Shown: one piece after another, positions 34,523 through 45,339 of the stretch | How positions within the stretch are numbered: position 1 is the first letter of the stretch | Layout: each line of letters begins with the position of its first letter | Assembly (NCBI GenBank): GCA_028023455.1 | Contig: JAQFVV010000031.1 | Span: 10,098,093 to 10,162,092, forward strand | Direction: 5' to 3' | Length of the DNA stretch: 64,000 nt | Origin: Epiperipatus broadwayi | Taxonomy: Eukaryota; Onychophora; Udeonychophora; Euonychophora; Peripatidae | Position numbers and translations under genes: made by a program | Notes under the pieces: model-generated | Databases searched by the model: none | Told to the model about the DNA's origin: nothing | What the model saw: only the letters and a program-made list of their open reading frames with translations

Positions 34523-34889
34523 GGTTAAAATATTAAAAATTTTTTGGTTATGCTAGATTGTTATAATATCTCAATGCTATAACTGTAAGAATAATCAATG
34601 ATTTGGTACTCCAAAGTTTATAAATATTTATTTATTGGAAGATACAGATTAGATGGTGGTTTATACACCCCATGCTCCAGGATCTGACATTGTGCCAATA
34701 AATCAAACCATCGGACCAATGTAATAATTATCATTTTTGCTTTTACAATATTTATTTAATGTTAAATAATATATCTAATGCAATAAAGAAACCAAATATT
34801 GTGTGTAAAATTGAAATTTGCATATTTTTAAGCTTATTTGCAAACTTGTTTTTATACTATTTAAGAAATATGAATGGCTGGTAAGTAGG

Positions 34890-35130
34890 AAGATGAAGAA
34901 GATTGAAGCTTGTACTTTAAAGTTTGAAAATTTGCCATCTTAATGTAAACTGAGAACTGATTGTATATACGCATGTGAGTTGTTGATCTGGACCAATTGA
35001 TAAGTGCTGGTTCAGCATGAAATACAATATATTGGAAATCATTTATCTTTTTATATATACGTGATCATGTGTATCAGTTGTATGAGATAGAATGCATAGC
35101 CGTAGAGAGCTTAAAAGTCTGAGTTCAAGC
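34890..35130 (+). mobile_element. Family D element, copy 3
   Basis: 5' segment (TTGAAGCTTGTACTTTAAAG), ribozyme relic at 34984-35041, then the 3' segment ATCATGTGTATCAGTTGTAT...GAGAGCTTAAAAGTCTGAG. It lacks the extra inverted 5' arm seen at 20166-20230. Confidence 0.78.
34984..35041 (+). ncRNA. Hammerhead relic, family D copy 3
   Basis: Helix I CCAA/UUGG plus outer UGAU/AUCA; helix II GUGCUG-GUU-CAGCAU; GAAA; helix III AUA-CAA-UAU then A. The core reads UUGAUAA, with C3 and G8 both mutated, so it should not cleave. Confidence 0.72.
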
Positions 35131-35212
35131 CTTTTCTGATTACATAACTTTAGTATAGACAATATGTATACATTTGAATATTATTTATTATTTATGTAGT
35201 TTTATATGTCTA

Positions 35213-35289
35213 TTGACTTTCCCAGTAGCATTATGTAATTTAAATGCAACAGCAACAATTAGATTACATAATGCTACTGGGAAAGTCAA
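35213..35289. repeat. 27-bp perfect inverted repeat at the LINE 5' junction
   Basis: 35213-35239 is the exact reverse complement of 35263-35289, the latter being LINE coding sequence (HNATGKVN region). 23 bp separate the arms. The left arm therefore lies outside the truncated LINE, or forms an inverted 5' end. Confidence 0.9.
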
Positions 35290-36125
35290 CATTGAGAAGG
35301 ATGTAAGACAGGGTAATTCTATATCTCCAAAACTTTTTGCGGCAGTGCTGCAAGAAGTGTTTTGTGGATTAAAATGGGAAGCTAAAAGAGAGAAAGGAAA
35401 TGGAGATTATTTAAGTCATTTAGATTTTGCAGATGATGTAGTTGTTTTTGCAAATAATGCTTTAGAGTTGCAGGAAATGTTGCAGGAGTTATCAGATGAA
35501 AGTAGGACTAAAGATAAATGTTAAAAAGACTAGAGTAATGTTTAATAGATTTTCTCAAAGTATGAAAATAAAGATTGATTGTGATGAGTTAGAAGAAGTT
35601 AACAGTTACAAATACATTGGTCAGATTATTAATACAGATGGAAACATAATGGATGAAATTAATCATAGAATTAAAATTGGTTGGAGTGCTTTTGGTAGAA
35701 ATAACTTGACACTAAAATGAAATATGCCTATGTGCTTGAAAAGGAAAGTTTTTAATAAATGTGTTTTACCAGTTCTTACTTATGGATCTAAGACTTGGAT
35801 ACTTACTAGAAGAGCAATACAGAGACTTCAGACCACTCACAGAAGTATGGAGAGATACATGTTGGGAATAACAAGAAGAGATCGAAAACACAATATATGG
35901 GTAAGAGATGTTACTGACCTCATTGAAAAAATTACAACACTGAAGTGGAGTTGGGCTGGACATATTGCTGGAAGACATGATAATAGATGGACAATTGAAA
36001 TCTTAAACTGAATTCCAAGAGATTGTAAAAGACCCAGAAAGAGAAGCTAAAGATCAGAGAAGATGGATTGAACTTGGAGAGACCTTCATTCTGCAGTGGA
36101 TTGATAGTGGTTGATGATGATGATA
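35244..36125 (+). pseudogene. 5'-truncated RTE LINE copy 3
   Basis: Starts in the RT domain (NATATIRLHNATGKVNIEK, VRQGNSISPKLFAAVLQEVF, HLDFADDVVVFANN) and runs to the 3' end (WSWAGHIAGRHDNRWTIEILN), finishing in TGGTTGATGATGATGATA. It carries a short deletion/frameshift around 35510 (SRTKDKC versus SRKVGLKINVKK), a stop at 35718 and another at 36009. The catalytic FADD is present, but the copy is truncated and broken. Confidence 0.92.
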
Positions 36126-36129
36126 TTTT

Positions 36130-36890
36130 TTGCACAGACTAAAAGTTTTATTTAAAAGATGAAAATAGAAACTAAAATATTCATCACAATGAGTCAGCAA
36201 CTGATTGATTAAATTGTCATTAAAAAAAATTTACTAATCTATAAGATTTTTTTTATTACATTAACTACATTAAAAAAAAATCTGTAAGATTTTTTACTTA
36301 CTCAGATAAGCAAATGGTTTTGACGTATAGTTTTTTAAAAAAAATCATTTGGAATCAGTTTTGATGAAAACCTGTTCTCTGATTGAAATCTTAAAAAGCA
36401 GCTACGTCGGCAAGTAGTTGCGTTTTATTTTTTTATTTTATATATTTTCTTTACTTAGCTTTTATATATATATTTGTTTTATATATATTGAATTATTGGA
36501 TGGTGTATTTTAAAGTAGATAAAAGGAATAATTGTTTAGTCTGGGGTTTTTTTTCGTTAAATTTAACTCAAGTAAATTGCAATCTTAATATTATCGTAGT
36601 TAATCTAAGTTTTTCACTTATTTCTGGTTGTTTAAATACATGTAGTCTTTATAGACAATCTTTAAAAAGATGTAATCACGTTTGTCTATTCATTACAAAG
36701 CAATTATCAGCGATTTCAAATTGAACTGGATTGTGATTCACATTATTAAAAGCGGATAGAAATCAATGTCCTACCTTGCGTGAAAATTGGTGTAGTGAAA
36801 ATTACACTACAGAAATATTATTCATTTAGTGGATAATTTCTAATCTAATGAATGACTAATAAAAATTATTAATATCATATAATTATAATT
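36130..36890. other. AT-rich stretch with a hammerhead-like phrase
   Basis: TTGATGAAAACCTGTTCT followed by CTGATTGAAAT (36359-36388) resembles the phrase in the 17.5-18.05 kb hairpin. Without C3, C17 and helix I it cannot be called a ribozyme. Otherwise nothing recognised. Confidence 0.4.
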
Positions 36891-36894
36891 ATTT

Positions 36895-37465
36895 ACGTTT
36901 CAGTTAAAATTAGGTGTATGTAGTATATATATAAACCAAATATTGCCTAATGCTATACTAGTAATTATAAATAAAATAGAAATTCATATAACATTGCAAT
37001 ACTAGCCAAAAATAAAATTTTACTAAAATTCTTTCACAATCATGGTTTTATCTATTAACAAATAGACTTCGTCAAGTGAAATTCAACTAAACATATAACA
37101 TATATAAGCATTATATAAATATAATTATTTAATATCAAATGATATGTATAATAAACAAAATCCACTAGAATAATTCTACAAAATTAAAAATGTCTACATA
37201 AAATAGAAATTTTTAATTTTGTAGAATTATTCTTGTGGATGTTGTTAATTATAATTATTTATATACGTATTTGAGTTAAAGTTAGGTGTAGATATTATAT
37301 TTATAAATCAAATACCTAACACTATAGTAGTAGTTATAAATAAAATACAATACTAGCCAAAAACAATATTTTACTCAAATTCTTCCACAATCATGGTTTT
37401 ATTTATTAACAAATAGATTTTGTCAAATGAAATTCAACTAAACATACAACATATATATACAAAAC
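36895..37465. repeat. Diverged direct duplication around a small hairpin
   Basis: 36895-37115 and 37257-37465 are direct copies (CAATACTAGCCAAAAA, CACAATCATGGTTTTAT, GAAATTCAACTAAACATA). Between them 37157-37191 and 37209-37243 form a ~33-bp hairpin (GAATAATTCTACAAAATTA and its complement). Confidence 0.75.
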
Positions 37466-37812
37466 AAAATAGCCTTTCCATCATTCACTTCAAAAATCAA
37501 CTTTCTTTAACGTGAAAGGATGTTTTCATGAGATTGATGACCTCAAATTTAAAAAAGGGAATTCAAAAGAAAAGCAACAGAAACATTGATGATTATTTTT
37601 TTTGAATCTGAGGCCATAAATCTCATAAAGATATTCTTTGATGTTAAAGGAAGTTGGTTTTTGAAGTGAATGATGGGAAGGCTATTTTGTTTTGTATGTA
37701 TATGTTGTATGTTTAGTTGAATTTCACTTGACAAGTTACCCAAGTCTATTTGTTAATAGATGTAACCATAGTTGTGGAAGAATTTTAATAACATTTTGTT
37801 TTTGGCTAGTAT
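37350..37812. repeat. Long hairpin (~200-bp arms)
   Basis: Left arm 37350-37550 and right arm 37603-37812 are imperfect reverse complements: ATACTAGCCAAAAAC against GTTTTTGGCTAGTAT, and CATCATTCACTTCAAAAA against its complement. The left arm overlaps the second direct copy of 36895-37465, so the structure is nested. Confidence 0.82.
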
Positions 37813-38165
37813 CATAATTGTTGTTAAAACAGGCAAAACTCACTATATATATTGCCACACACAGCAAGCTAGAGTAATCAATGGATGCAGAAGGCTTGTG
37901 CATAAAATTCCCACCTAGTGCCTACTCATCCAATATCCCCAGACTAGTTTCTGGCTTATGGCCTTCATCAGTGAGGAGCCTTAGATCTGAGTGCACTGCA
38001 CCTAGATCTTAGGATCTAATGCAATCCTCCAGAAACCCTTCTTATCACCATTTAACTACAAAACTATGAGTCTTAAACTGAAAACACCTTAATGTTTTCA
38101 ATCTAAGCCCATTAGCTTACATAAGAGGAGGTGGTCATGTGATGTATATTGGCTAGGGTTATAAT
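37813..38165 (-). mobile_element. Family B element, single copy (37.8 kb)
   Basis: Begins TTGTTGTTAAAACAGGCAAA, with the ribozyme at 37928-37986 on the minus strand, and ends near TGGTCATGTGATGTATATTG. Compared with the 466-bp unit at 61.8 kb, its middle portion is shortened. Confidence 0.78.
37928..37986 (-). ncRNA. Type I hammerhead ribozyme, family B (37.9 kb)
   Basis: Inner helix I UCCUCA/UGGGGA; outer AUCUAA/UUGGAU with one G.U. Core CUGAUGA; helix II GGC-CAUAA-GCC with an A.A closing mismatch; GAAA; helix III ACUAGU (palindromic) and C17 at the complement of 37942. Confidence 0.8.
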
Positions 38166-38169
38166 GTTA

Positions 38170-39225
38170 TATGAATTTTTATTTTATATTATGTAATTCT
38201 CAAAGTATTAGCTCTTTTCATGAAACTATGTAATTCTTAAGCTGTTGTTGATATTGAGTTCTCTGATTAAAAATATAATAAACAAAAAATAATTAAATGC
38301 ATTGAGTCAGCTTTTGGCAAAACACCGGAATCCTAGTGCTGAGTAAAGATATACAGAGCAAGAGTGATTAAATAATTGATATGATACGATATGTAAATGA
38401 GGCAATAATAATTAATAATCATAACTTTAAATACATATAATTGAAACAGATGTAACTATTTTATTCTGAGTTATAAAATATCAACATCTACAAAAAATAG
38501 AAGTATACCAATCTATTTCCCAACTCTATAAACTTAGTTTTTTGGCATAATTTTAAACTATAGGATGAAATTTGTTATTGTTTTAATTTACGAGCAGACT
38601 AAGTAATCTGAAATCGTCATTGATATATTTAGATGATTGAGAACAAGTCTTAATTTTAACAACCTCTAAATATTAAATGAAAATCAGTTTAATAAAGGTA
38701 ATAATAAATAATCATAACTTTAAATATATATAATTGGAAATGGAAGTAACTACCTCCAATTGAGCTTTCTAAAATCAACAATTACAAAAAAAAAAAATTA
38801 TCAATCTATCTTTTAGTTCTGTTAATAAATAATAATCAGATATTGTTAAAACTATGACTTGTTTTGATCCTCTGACTATATTACTGGTGATTTCAGATCA
38901 TTTAGTCTGCACATAAATTAAAATAATAGACAGAATTTATCATATAGTTTAACTGTATATCAAAAACTAAGTTTATGTAATATCTGAATTCAAAAATAGG
39001 TTGGTATCATTCTATCTTTTGTAGTTGTTAAGATTACATAACTCAGTGGTACTGCAAAATGATGATCTCAGTTTAACATAGCTTCTACAATTTAATCTAC
39101 TTTTACTCACATCACACCAACACACTGCTTTATCTCCTTTATTCATTTCATGTGTAGTCTTTTTACAGAATGTTTCCAATCTCTTAAGATTCAATTTAAG
39201 TCATAAACTATCCATCGTCAATTTT
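38170..39225. other. AT-rich stretch
   Basis: TAATAATCATAACTTTAAATA is present at both 38411 and 38706, with similar context for about 150 bp, and partly inverted near 38830-38990. This is an old local duplication. No gene. Confidence 0.5.
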
Positions 39226-39229
39226 TTTA

Positions 39230-40800
39230 GAAAATTTGTTCAGCCTACATCCACTTATAATTTCTTACTATTTCAATGATATATATGCTTCTCTTTTTTT
39301 CATCCAAGTAAGTTAATTTTGATACATTCTTGATATTCCCAGTATATTTCTCCCCATACTTATTTGATTGGATTGAAGTTTCCATAATGTTCTTCCTTTA
39401 GTGTCTAAGTCTTACACTTGTAAGTGAAATATAATACTCCCAGTATATTTTTTTTGATATTTGTTGAATGGATTCAAGTTTCTGTACTGTTCTTCCATTA
39501 ACTGTCTAACTCTTACATGTGTAATGAACTCCCAGTATATTTCTCTCCATACTTAGTTGAATGGACTGAAGTTTCCATAATGTTTTTTGGTTAAGTGTCT
39601 AAGTCTTACATTTGAATGTGAAAGATGATACTTCCAGTATATTTCTCTCCATGCTTAGGTGGATGGACTGAGGTTTCTGTAATGTTCTTTTGTTAGGTTT
39701 CTAAGTCTTACATTTGTAAATGAAGGATGAAATAAATTATCTGGGTTTTATTTCAAGCACATAGGCATATTTCCTTTTAATATTAAATTGATTTACCAAA
39801 TGATATGCCATTCTAGTTTAATTATATGATTTAATTTCATCCTTCCTTTAAATCTGTATTAAAACTATGACCAAGGGTATTTTTTAATTGTTAATGTCTT
39901 TTAATTTATTACTGTCAATTTTTATTATCTTCTGAGAAAATCCATTGAACATTACTTTAATCTAGTTAATTTTGTCTTTAGTCATATTTTCTTATTTTCA
40001 TCTGATAACTTTTACATTTGATGAAGCATTATTTGCAGAAACAATCATGTCATTTTAAAATCTAGATGATTTAAATAATCTTCAAGCATTTTTTTATTTC
40101 CACCACTTTCCATTTTATTTATAATATACTTTTTGTTCAAACTACTGTAAATTTTTTTTGGAGATATGGAATCACCAGATTTATGTTACACTATTTTTAA
40201 TGTTAATCTGATGAATATTACCATTTTGTTAATTTTTCTGTTTCAAAATACAACAATATCCTAGGTCTCTGTCTTGATAGCTTAAAGATTCAACCAATGT
40301 GAAAATACTTATAGAATCAAATGCATTTACATCCAATCACAATCCGAACTCATACTTATTGGCTCTTTTTAATCATTTCTATCAATACTTGAATGTGACC
40401 ACTATTCTAAAATAACTTAAGTCCAGTATGTTCTTTAGCTTGATTTAATCCAAAGTTTTCTGCAGATGATTTGTAATTATTGTGATAAAAGTTTTATATA
40501 GAGCTAACAGAAGATTGATAGGTTTATATTTTTTTCTATTTTCTTTAAAAAAAATTTTAAATATCAATATTGTTATTGTGTTTTTCCAATCTTTAGTACT
40601 TCTCTATACTTAGATATTTAGTACTTCTCTATACTTAGATATTTAGTATACAATTTTGCTAACTATTTTTCTACTTCTTCATCTGCTTCTTTTAAGATAA
40701 TACCAATTCTATCTTTTCCTGGAGTTGTTACTTTTTCCCAGAATTTAAATGCATAACTCATCTTTTAATTTAAAATGTCAGGCAATTTGGGGGAGTATAG
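39230..40800 (-). pseudogene. Decayed RTE LINE on the minus strand
   Basis: Reading from 40,755 down on the minus strand gives PGKDRIGIILKEADEEVEK then LAKLYTKYLS (motif 0/1 region), DWKN..ITILIFK, LYIK/ALYKTF, HLQKTL-LNQAKEHTG and HIQVLIEMIKK. A relic of DYEKAFDSI follows as VNAFDSISI. At the 3' end comes KTXTLN..TL-KLQSI-LSMERNILG. Multiple stops and frameshifts. It belongs to the RTE clade but is more diverged than the 1.7 kb element. Confidence 0.8.
39340..39735 (-). repeat. Four tandem ~100-bp units inside the LINE C-terminus
   Basis: CAGTATATTT starts units at 39340, 39441, 39533 and 39635 (spacings 101, 92, 102). On the minus strand each encodes the same C-terminal LINE peptide region (KTWTLN..KLQSIQLSMERNILG), so a coding exon-like stretch was amplified in place. 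Confidence 0.85.
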
Positions 40801-41060
40801 TAATCGTAGTTGTTATTTTGTGTTTTCTTTTTTTATTGCTATTTAATTCCTTGTAGAGTCATTACATGCAAAGCATGATGCTATGATTTTTTAATTATAA
40901 TTCCATCATTTTCAGAAATCCATTTTCTTCCAATATCACATGTTATTTACCACTTTTTAAACTTTTATTCTCTTATATAGCTTTCTTCACCATTTCAAAT
41001 ATCATTATTAACTCTTCTTTTACTCTTTACCAAAATTCAGGTATTTAATATTTCACAGAG
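40800..41060. other. AT-rich spacer
   Basis: Probably the 5' continuation of the minus-strand LINE relic. No clear motif. Confidence 0.35.
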
Positions 41061-41155
41061 ACTAAACTCTCCATACAGTAGCACACTGGTATAAGCCAGA
41101 GTAATCAATGGATTCAAAAAGGTTTGTGCATTAAATCCCTATCTAGTGCCTTCTC

Positions 41156-41214
41156 ATCCCATATCCCCAGACTAGTTTCTAGCTTGTGGATTTCATCAGT
41201 GAAGAGCCTTGAAT
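41156..41214 (-). ncRNA. Hammerhead ribozyme, family B (41.2 kb), weak helix II
   Basis: CUGAUGA and GAAA intact; helix I UCUUCA/UGGGGA with two G.U pairs; helix II AUC/GCU has a mismatch; helix III ACUAGU then C17 (complement of 41170). Confidence 0.68.
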
Positions 41215-41591
41215 CTGTGAGTATTGCATATAGAACTTAAGATCTAATGCAACTCTCCAGCAGCCACCTTTTACCTTATTAACTAACTATAAATAATGTA
41301 AAAATGTTTTCAATTCAAGCTCATTAGCTTGTATAGTTGTATAGATATGAACCCAGTTCAGCATCCATACTTTTTGGTGTCCTTGGTTCTTTAATAACCA
41401 CAGTCACCATGATTCTATTAGTCAGGATTAGTATTAAACCACTAAACACCACATGATCACCATTCTTTATGCTTATGCAAGCTGTTCGCACAGAGGCTAA
41501 ATTCTCTATACAGTAGTGCCACCAATGCAAGCCAGAGTAATCAATGGGTGCATGATGGTTTGTTCATAAAATCCCTATCTAAATCATACTT

Positions 41592-41650
41592 ATCCAATAT
41601 CCCTAGACTAGTTTCTAGCTTGTGGCTTTCATCAGTGAGGAGCCATATAC
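41592..41650 (-). ncRNA. Hammerhead ribozyme, family B (41.6 kb), compensated helix II
   Basis: Helix II is AGC-CACAA-GCU. Relative to GGC/GCC in the other copies, both partners of the first pair have changed, a compensatory substitution. Core CUGAUGA/GAAA intact; helix I has one C.A mismatch; ACUAGU then C17 (complement of 41606). Confidence 0.72.
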
Positions 41651-41799
41651 CTGAGAGTACTGCACCTACATCTTAGGATCTAATGCAATTTTCCAGCAGC
41701 CACTGTTTACACATTTTGTGTTTTCATTTTGGACTCGAATCTTTGTAGTTAGCTAATAGGGTAAAAGGTGGATGCTGAAGCATGGCATTAGATCCTGAG

Positions 41800-43094
41800 A
41801 TGATGACTGAGTTTAATAAAACAATTTTTTTTGCTCATTATCCAATTTTTTCTAAACAAATAAATCATTCAATCTTGGGGAGTTATCCTTTCATATTTTT
41901 ATTTGATAGTGAATTAAATACATTAAAACACTTCAGTGTTTTATTGACTGGTACTTGTATTTCATTTAGTAACTTTAAATTTTATTTGAGATTTTATAAA
42001 CTTTTAGTAAGGAAATGTTCATTTATTACATAAAAGCTAGATATTTACTCAATAGCGTTGTGTACATGTGATGTGACGATGTTCGTACTATATATATATA
42101 TATATAAAAACAAAGGCTATTTCTTAGTAAACTTACACAAAAAGCTATCCTTGGCTACTAGAACATGTGGTTCAGTTTAGGCCTGTCAATGTTAATTTAT
42201 GGTTTTCTAGCATCATTACTGTTGGATATATTTTTTAAAAACATTTATTGGTACTTACATATTAGAGCTACTACACCTTTTTATATCAGTATCGTTCTGC
42301 CTATAAATTTGTAATCTTGTGATCCCATCAAATAAACCCTGTGACCTCATCGAATAACATAAACATGAGAACTTCTGACAAACTTAAGTGATAAATTTGA
42401 ACACAAAAATAATAAAAACATTATTACAATACTAAATAAAAACAGGTAATTTTTAAGTTTTTGTTTCATTGTCGTAATAAAGTGGCACTTTGTGTTGTTA
42501 AAGCCATCCTTCCCCCTCCCCCTGCACAAGGTATGGCATTGTGCCATCAACAATAATGGCCAGCAATTTTATTTAAAACTAAAAAATACTATATACATTA
42601 TATACTGGCATGAAATTACAAAATGGACACAAAGAAGACGATACTTTCATCTGCATTCTAAACAATATAAAAAAATAAATTCACATCATTGATTATCTTT
42701 TAATAAAAGTTTACAACCTGCCCTCTGCAGGCTGCGAAAAAAGATAGCATTTTTGTTGGTATTCTGGATTATATGTAAAAAATCAGTCCACCTCATTGAT
42801 TCCTTTTTAATAAAAGTTGAAAAATTTTGTTTTTTACATTTTGATAAATGTTTACTAATTAATTTTTCTGTTTTTTAACAAAATAAATGTACATAGACAT
42901 TTTTTAATCAAAATCATGTGCAGCCGTCATATCGTAAAACCATGTGCTTTAACGGTTGATTTTTTTAAAAGTCTGATGAAGTCAATAAGTGGTTTTTTTT
43001 TATCTGTCAGATTTTTACTTTTCTGCCATTGTTAATAGATGTACTGTTTTTTCTTTGCTTTATTCTCAATTTTGTAGTGAATATGCATATTGCT
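41800..43094. other. AT-rich region
   Basis: A ~106-bp local duplication: TCATTGATTATCTTTTAATA near 42687 and TCATTGATTCCTTTTTAATA near 42793. GTGATCCCATCAAATAA and GTGACCTCATCGAATAA (42320, 42340) form a short tandem. The frame at 41782-42033 has no family signature. Confidence 0.5.
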
Positions 43095-43208
43095 TGTATA
43101 CTTCTTAAAACATGCAAAACTCACTATATGTATGCCACACACAGCAAGCTAGAGTAAACAATGAATGCCAGAAGGCTTGTGCATAAATTCCCCATCTAGT
43201 GCATACTA

Positions 43209-43267
43209 ATGCAATATTCCCAGACTAGTTTCTGGCTGGTGGCCTTTATCAGTGAGGAGCCTTGGAT
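43209..43267 (-). ncRNA. Hammerhead relic, family B (43.2 kb)
   Basis: Helices are largely intact but the core reads CUGAUAA (G8 changed to A), which should abolish cleavage. Confidence 0.68.
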
Positions 43268-43676
43268 CTGAGAGCACTGCACTTAGACCTTAGGATCTAA
43301 TACAACCCTCCAGCAGCTGCCTTTTATCTCCACTTTACTACAAAACTATGAGTCTTAAATTGAAAACACCTTAATATTTTTAATTCAAGCCCATCAGATT
43401 ATATAGTCGTATAGGTCTGAACTCAGTTCAGTACAGTTCAGTACTTACTATACATTTTGGTGTCTTTGGTTCTTTAATAACCATAGCCACCACTATCCTA
43501 TTAGGCACGATTGGTTTTAAGCCAATAAACATCACATGATCACCAATTCTTATGCTTGCTTATAACTGTTGTTAAAACAGGCAAAACTCACTATACGTAT
43601 TGTCACACCCAGCAAGCTAGAGTAATCAATGGATGCCAGAAGGCTTGAGCATAAAATCTCCATCTAGTGCCTACTC

Positions 43677-43734
43677 ATCCAATATCCCCAAACTAGTTTC
43701 TGGCTTGTAGCCTTTGTCAGTGAGAAGCCTGGAT
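43677..43734 (-). ncRNA. Hammerhead relic, family B (43.7 kb)
   Basis: The core reads CUGACAA (G8 changed to A); helix III ACUAGU is followed by U17. Predicted inactive. Confidence 0.66.
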
Positions 43735-44155
43735 CTGAGAGCACTGCACCTAGATCTTAGGATATAATGAAAGAAGCTTTCTGGCATCCATCGATTACTC
43801 TAGCTTGCTGTGTGTGGCAATACATATAGTGAGTTTTGCCTGTTTTAACAACAGTTATAAGCAAGCATAAGAAATGGTGATCATGAGATGTTTATTGGCT
43901 TAAAACCAATTCAGCTTAAAAATAATTCTGCCTAATAATATAGTGGTGTCTATGGTTATTAAAGAACCAAAGACACCAAAATGTATAGGTACTGAACTGA
44001 GTTCAGACCTATATAACTATATAAGCTGATGGGCTTGAATTGAAAATCTTAAGGTGTTTTCAATTTAAGACTCATAGTTTTGAAGTAAAGTGGAGATAAA
44101 AGTTAGCTGCTGGAGGGTTGCATTAGATGCTAAGATCTAGGTGCAGTGCTCTGAG

Positions 44156-44215
44156 ATTCAAGGCTCCTCACTGATGAAGGTCACAACCCAGAAACTAGTG
44201 TGGGGATATTGGATG
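44156..44215 (+). ncRNA. Hammerhead relic, family B (44.2 kb)
   Basis: CUGAUGA and GAAA intact, but the cleavage-site base is G (ACUAGU then G), which hammerheads do not cleave, and helix II GGU/CCC is weakened. Confidence 0.68.
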
Positions 44216-44739
44216 AGTAGGTACTAGATGGGGATTTTATGCACAAGCCTTCTGGCATCCATTGATTACTCTGGCTTGCTGGGTGTGACAATACGTATAG
44301 TGAATTACGCCTGTTTTAACAACAGTTATAAGTAAGCATAAGAACTGGTGATCATGTGATGTTTTTTGACTGTATACTTCTTGTTAATCATAGAAGTATA
44401 AGAAGAAATTGGGATGAATTAATTGTAATTGCATATATTCTTACATTAACTTGATTGATTTTCTAATATTAATGGAAACATAAAAAAATTAAGAACTTAA
44501 TCTTTATAATATTATAAATTATAAAAAAAATGCATATTGTAGAATTCGCAGAAAAGGTGGAGGTATATTGATTTTTATTAGAGAAAATATTTTTGTTGAA
44601 AAACTGGGTCAATTTTAGTGGATTTGAAGCAATTCATATAACTTTTGAATTAAATAACAATATAATTATGTTACTAGAAATATTCAGAACACCAGATAAT
44701 GATAATAAAGTATTTATAGATGAATTAAAATCATAATTA

Positions 44740-45077
44740 AAATGTTTTAGATTAATAATAAAATAATACTAATAAGTGATATAAACTTTGATTTATGTAA
44801 AAATTCTAAAACTGTTGAAGATTATATAGGTGCATTAGCTACTTATGGGGTACTTTATGTTAAGGCATACACAAGAGAAGAAATTATAATGAATAATATA
44901 ATTGTTTCATGTATTAATCATATTAATACCAGCCTAATTCAAAATATTTTAACTGCTGTTATTAAAGAAAAGATTGCTGATCATTGGTTTAGATTTACAT
45001 CTATGCCAAACAAAATACAATGTAATAGAATATCAGAACTAATGGAAAATAAATTGATATTATATAATAATAAATTA
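44740..45077 (+). pseudogene. LINE endonuclease C-terminal part
   Basis: ILISDINFDLCKNSKTVEDY then ALATYGVLYVKAYTREE corresponds to the (G)D(F/I)N(I/F)DLL..YI..L..YG......TRE segment of APE-type LINE endonucleases. IIVSCINHINTSLI matches the following S..C(I/L)DHI block with D changed to N. HWF near 44990 stands where the usual SDH(Y/F) lies. Upstream, LLEIFRTPDND (about 44670) is the preceding Y(R)(S/T)P segment. Confidence 0.78.
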
Positions 45078-45339
45078 ATTAAGCATCACATGATCACTAT
45101 CTTATACTAGCACATAATTGTTTATAAACAAAGCAAAATTCTCCATACAGTATTGCCACCATGTGCAGTGCTCTCAGATCCAAAGATCCTCACTGATGAT
45201 GGCCACAAGCCAGAAACTAGTCTGGGCATATTGTATGAGTAGGCATTAGATAGGGATTTTATGCACTAGCCTTCTGGCATTCATTGATTACTCTGGTTGG
45301 CACAGGGTGGCAATACTGTATGAAGAGTTTTGCTTTGAT
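45078..45339 (+). mobile_element. Family B element inserted in the LINE, 15-bp target duplication
   Basis: TATAATAATAAATTA flanks it at 45063-45077 and 45340-45354. Without it the LINE peptide runs YNNKL-LRKCLQE. Layout: an inverted segment (CATCACATGATCAC... to GTATTGCCACC, 45085-45160), then sense sequence with the ribozyme. It ends ...GGTGGCAATACTGTATGAAG.., the inverse of its own left part, so it forms a foldback. Confidence 0.92.
45178..45236 (+). ncRNA. Type I hammerhead ribozyme, family B (45.2 kb, in LINE)
   Basis: Core CUGAUGA/GAAA. Helix II is UGGC-CACAA-GCCA, with a proper U-A closing pair where other copies have A.A. Helix I is UCCUCA/UGGGCA (one mismatch). ACUAGU then C17 at 45222. 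Confidence 0.78.

Larger units (their letters stand above)
41060..41790 (-). repeat. Family B tandem pair (41 kb)
   Basis: One full and one partial unit with a period of about 436 bp (cleavage positions 41170 and 41606). Both are in minus ribozyme orientation. The first unit's boundary with the second has CTAAATTCTCTATACAGTAG, the same junction phrase as in the other B arrays. Confidence 0.82.
43107..44370. mobile_element. Composite family B element with 12-bp target duplication
   Basis: TGTATACTTCTT occurs at 43095-43106 and again at 44371-44382, flanking the whole block. Inside are one full minus-orientation unit (about 43107-43565), a partial minus unit (about 43566-43770) and then inverted plus-orientation sequence (about 43771-44370). 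The inverted junction lies near 43,770. The right terminus ends just after GTGATCATGTGATGTT, matching the left terminus (inverted) of the 45-kb element. The target duplication indicates a single insertion event of the composite. Confidence 0.85.

Noticed and set aside
36359-36388. Hammerhead-like phrase TTGATGA..stem-loop..GAAAT
   Set aside because: C3 is mutated, and no NUH cleavage site or helix I can be formed, so it is not called a ribozyme.
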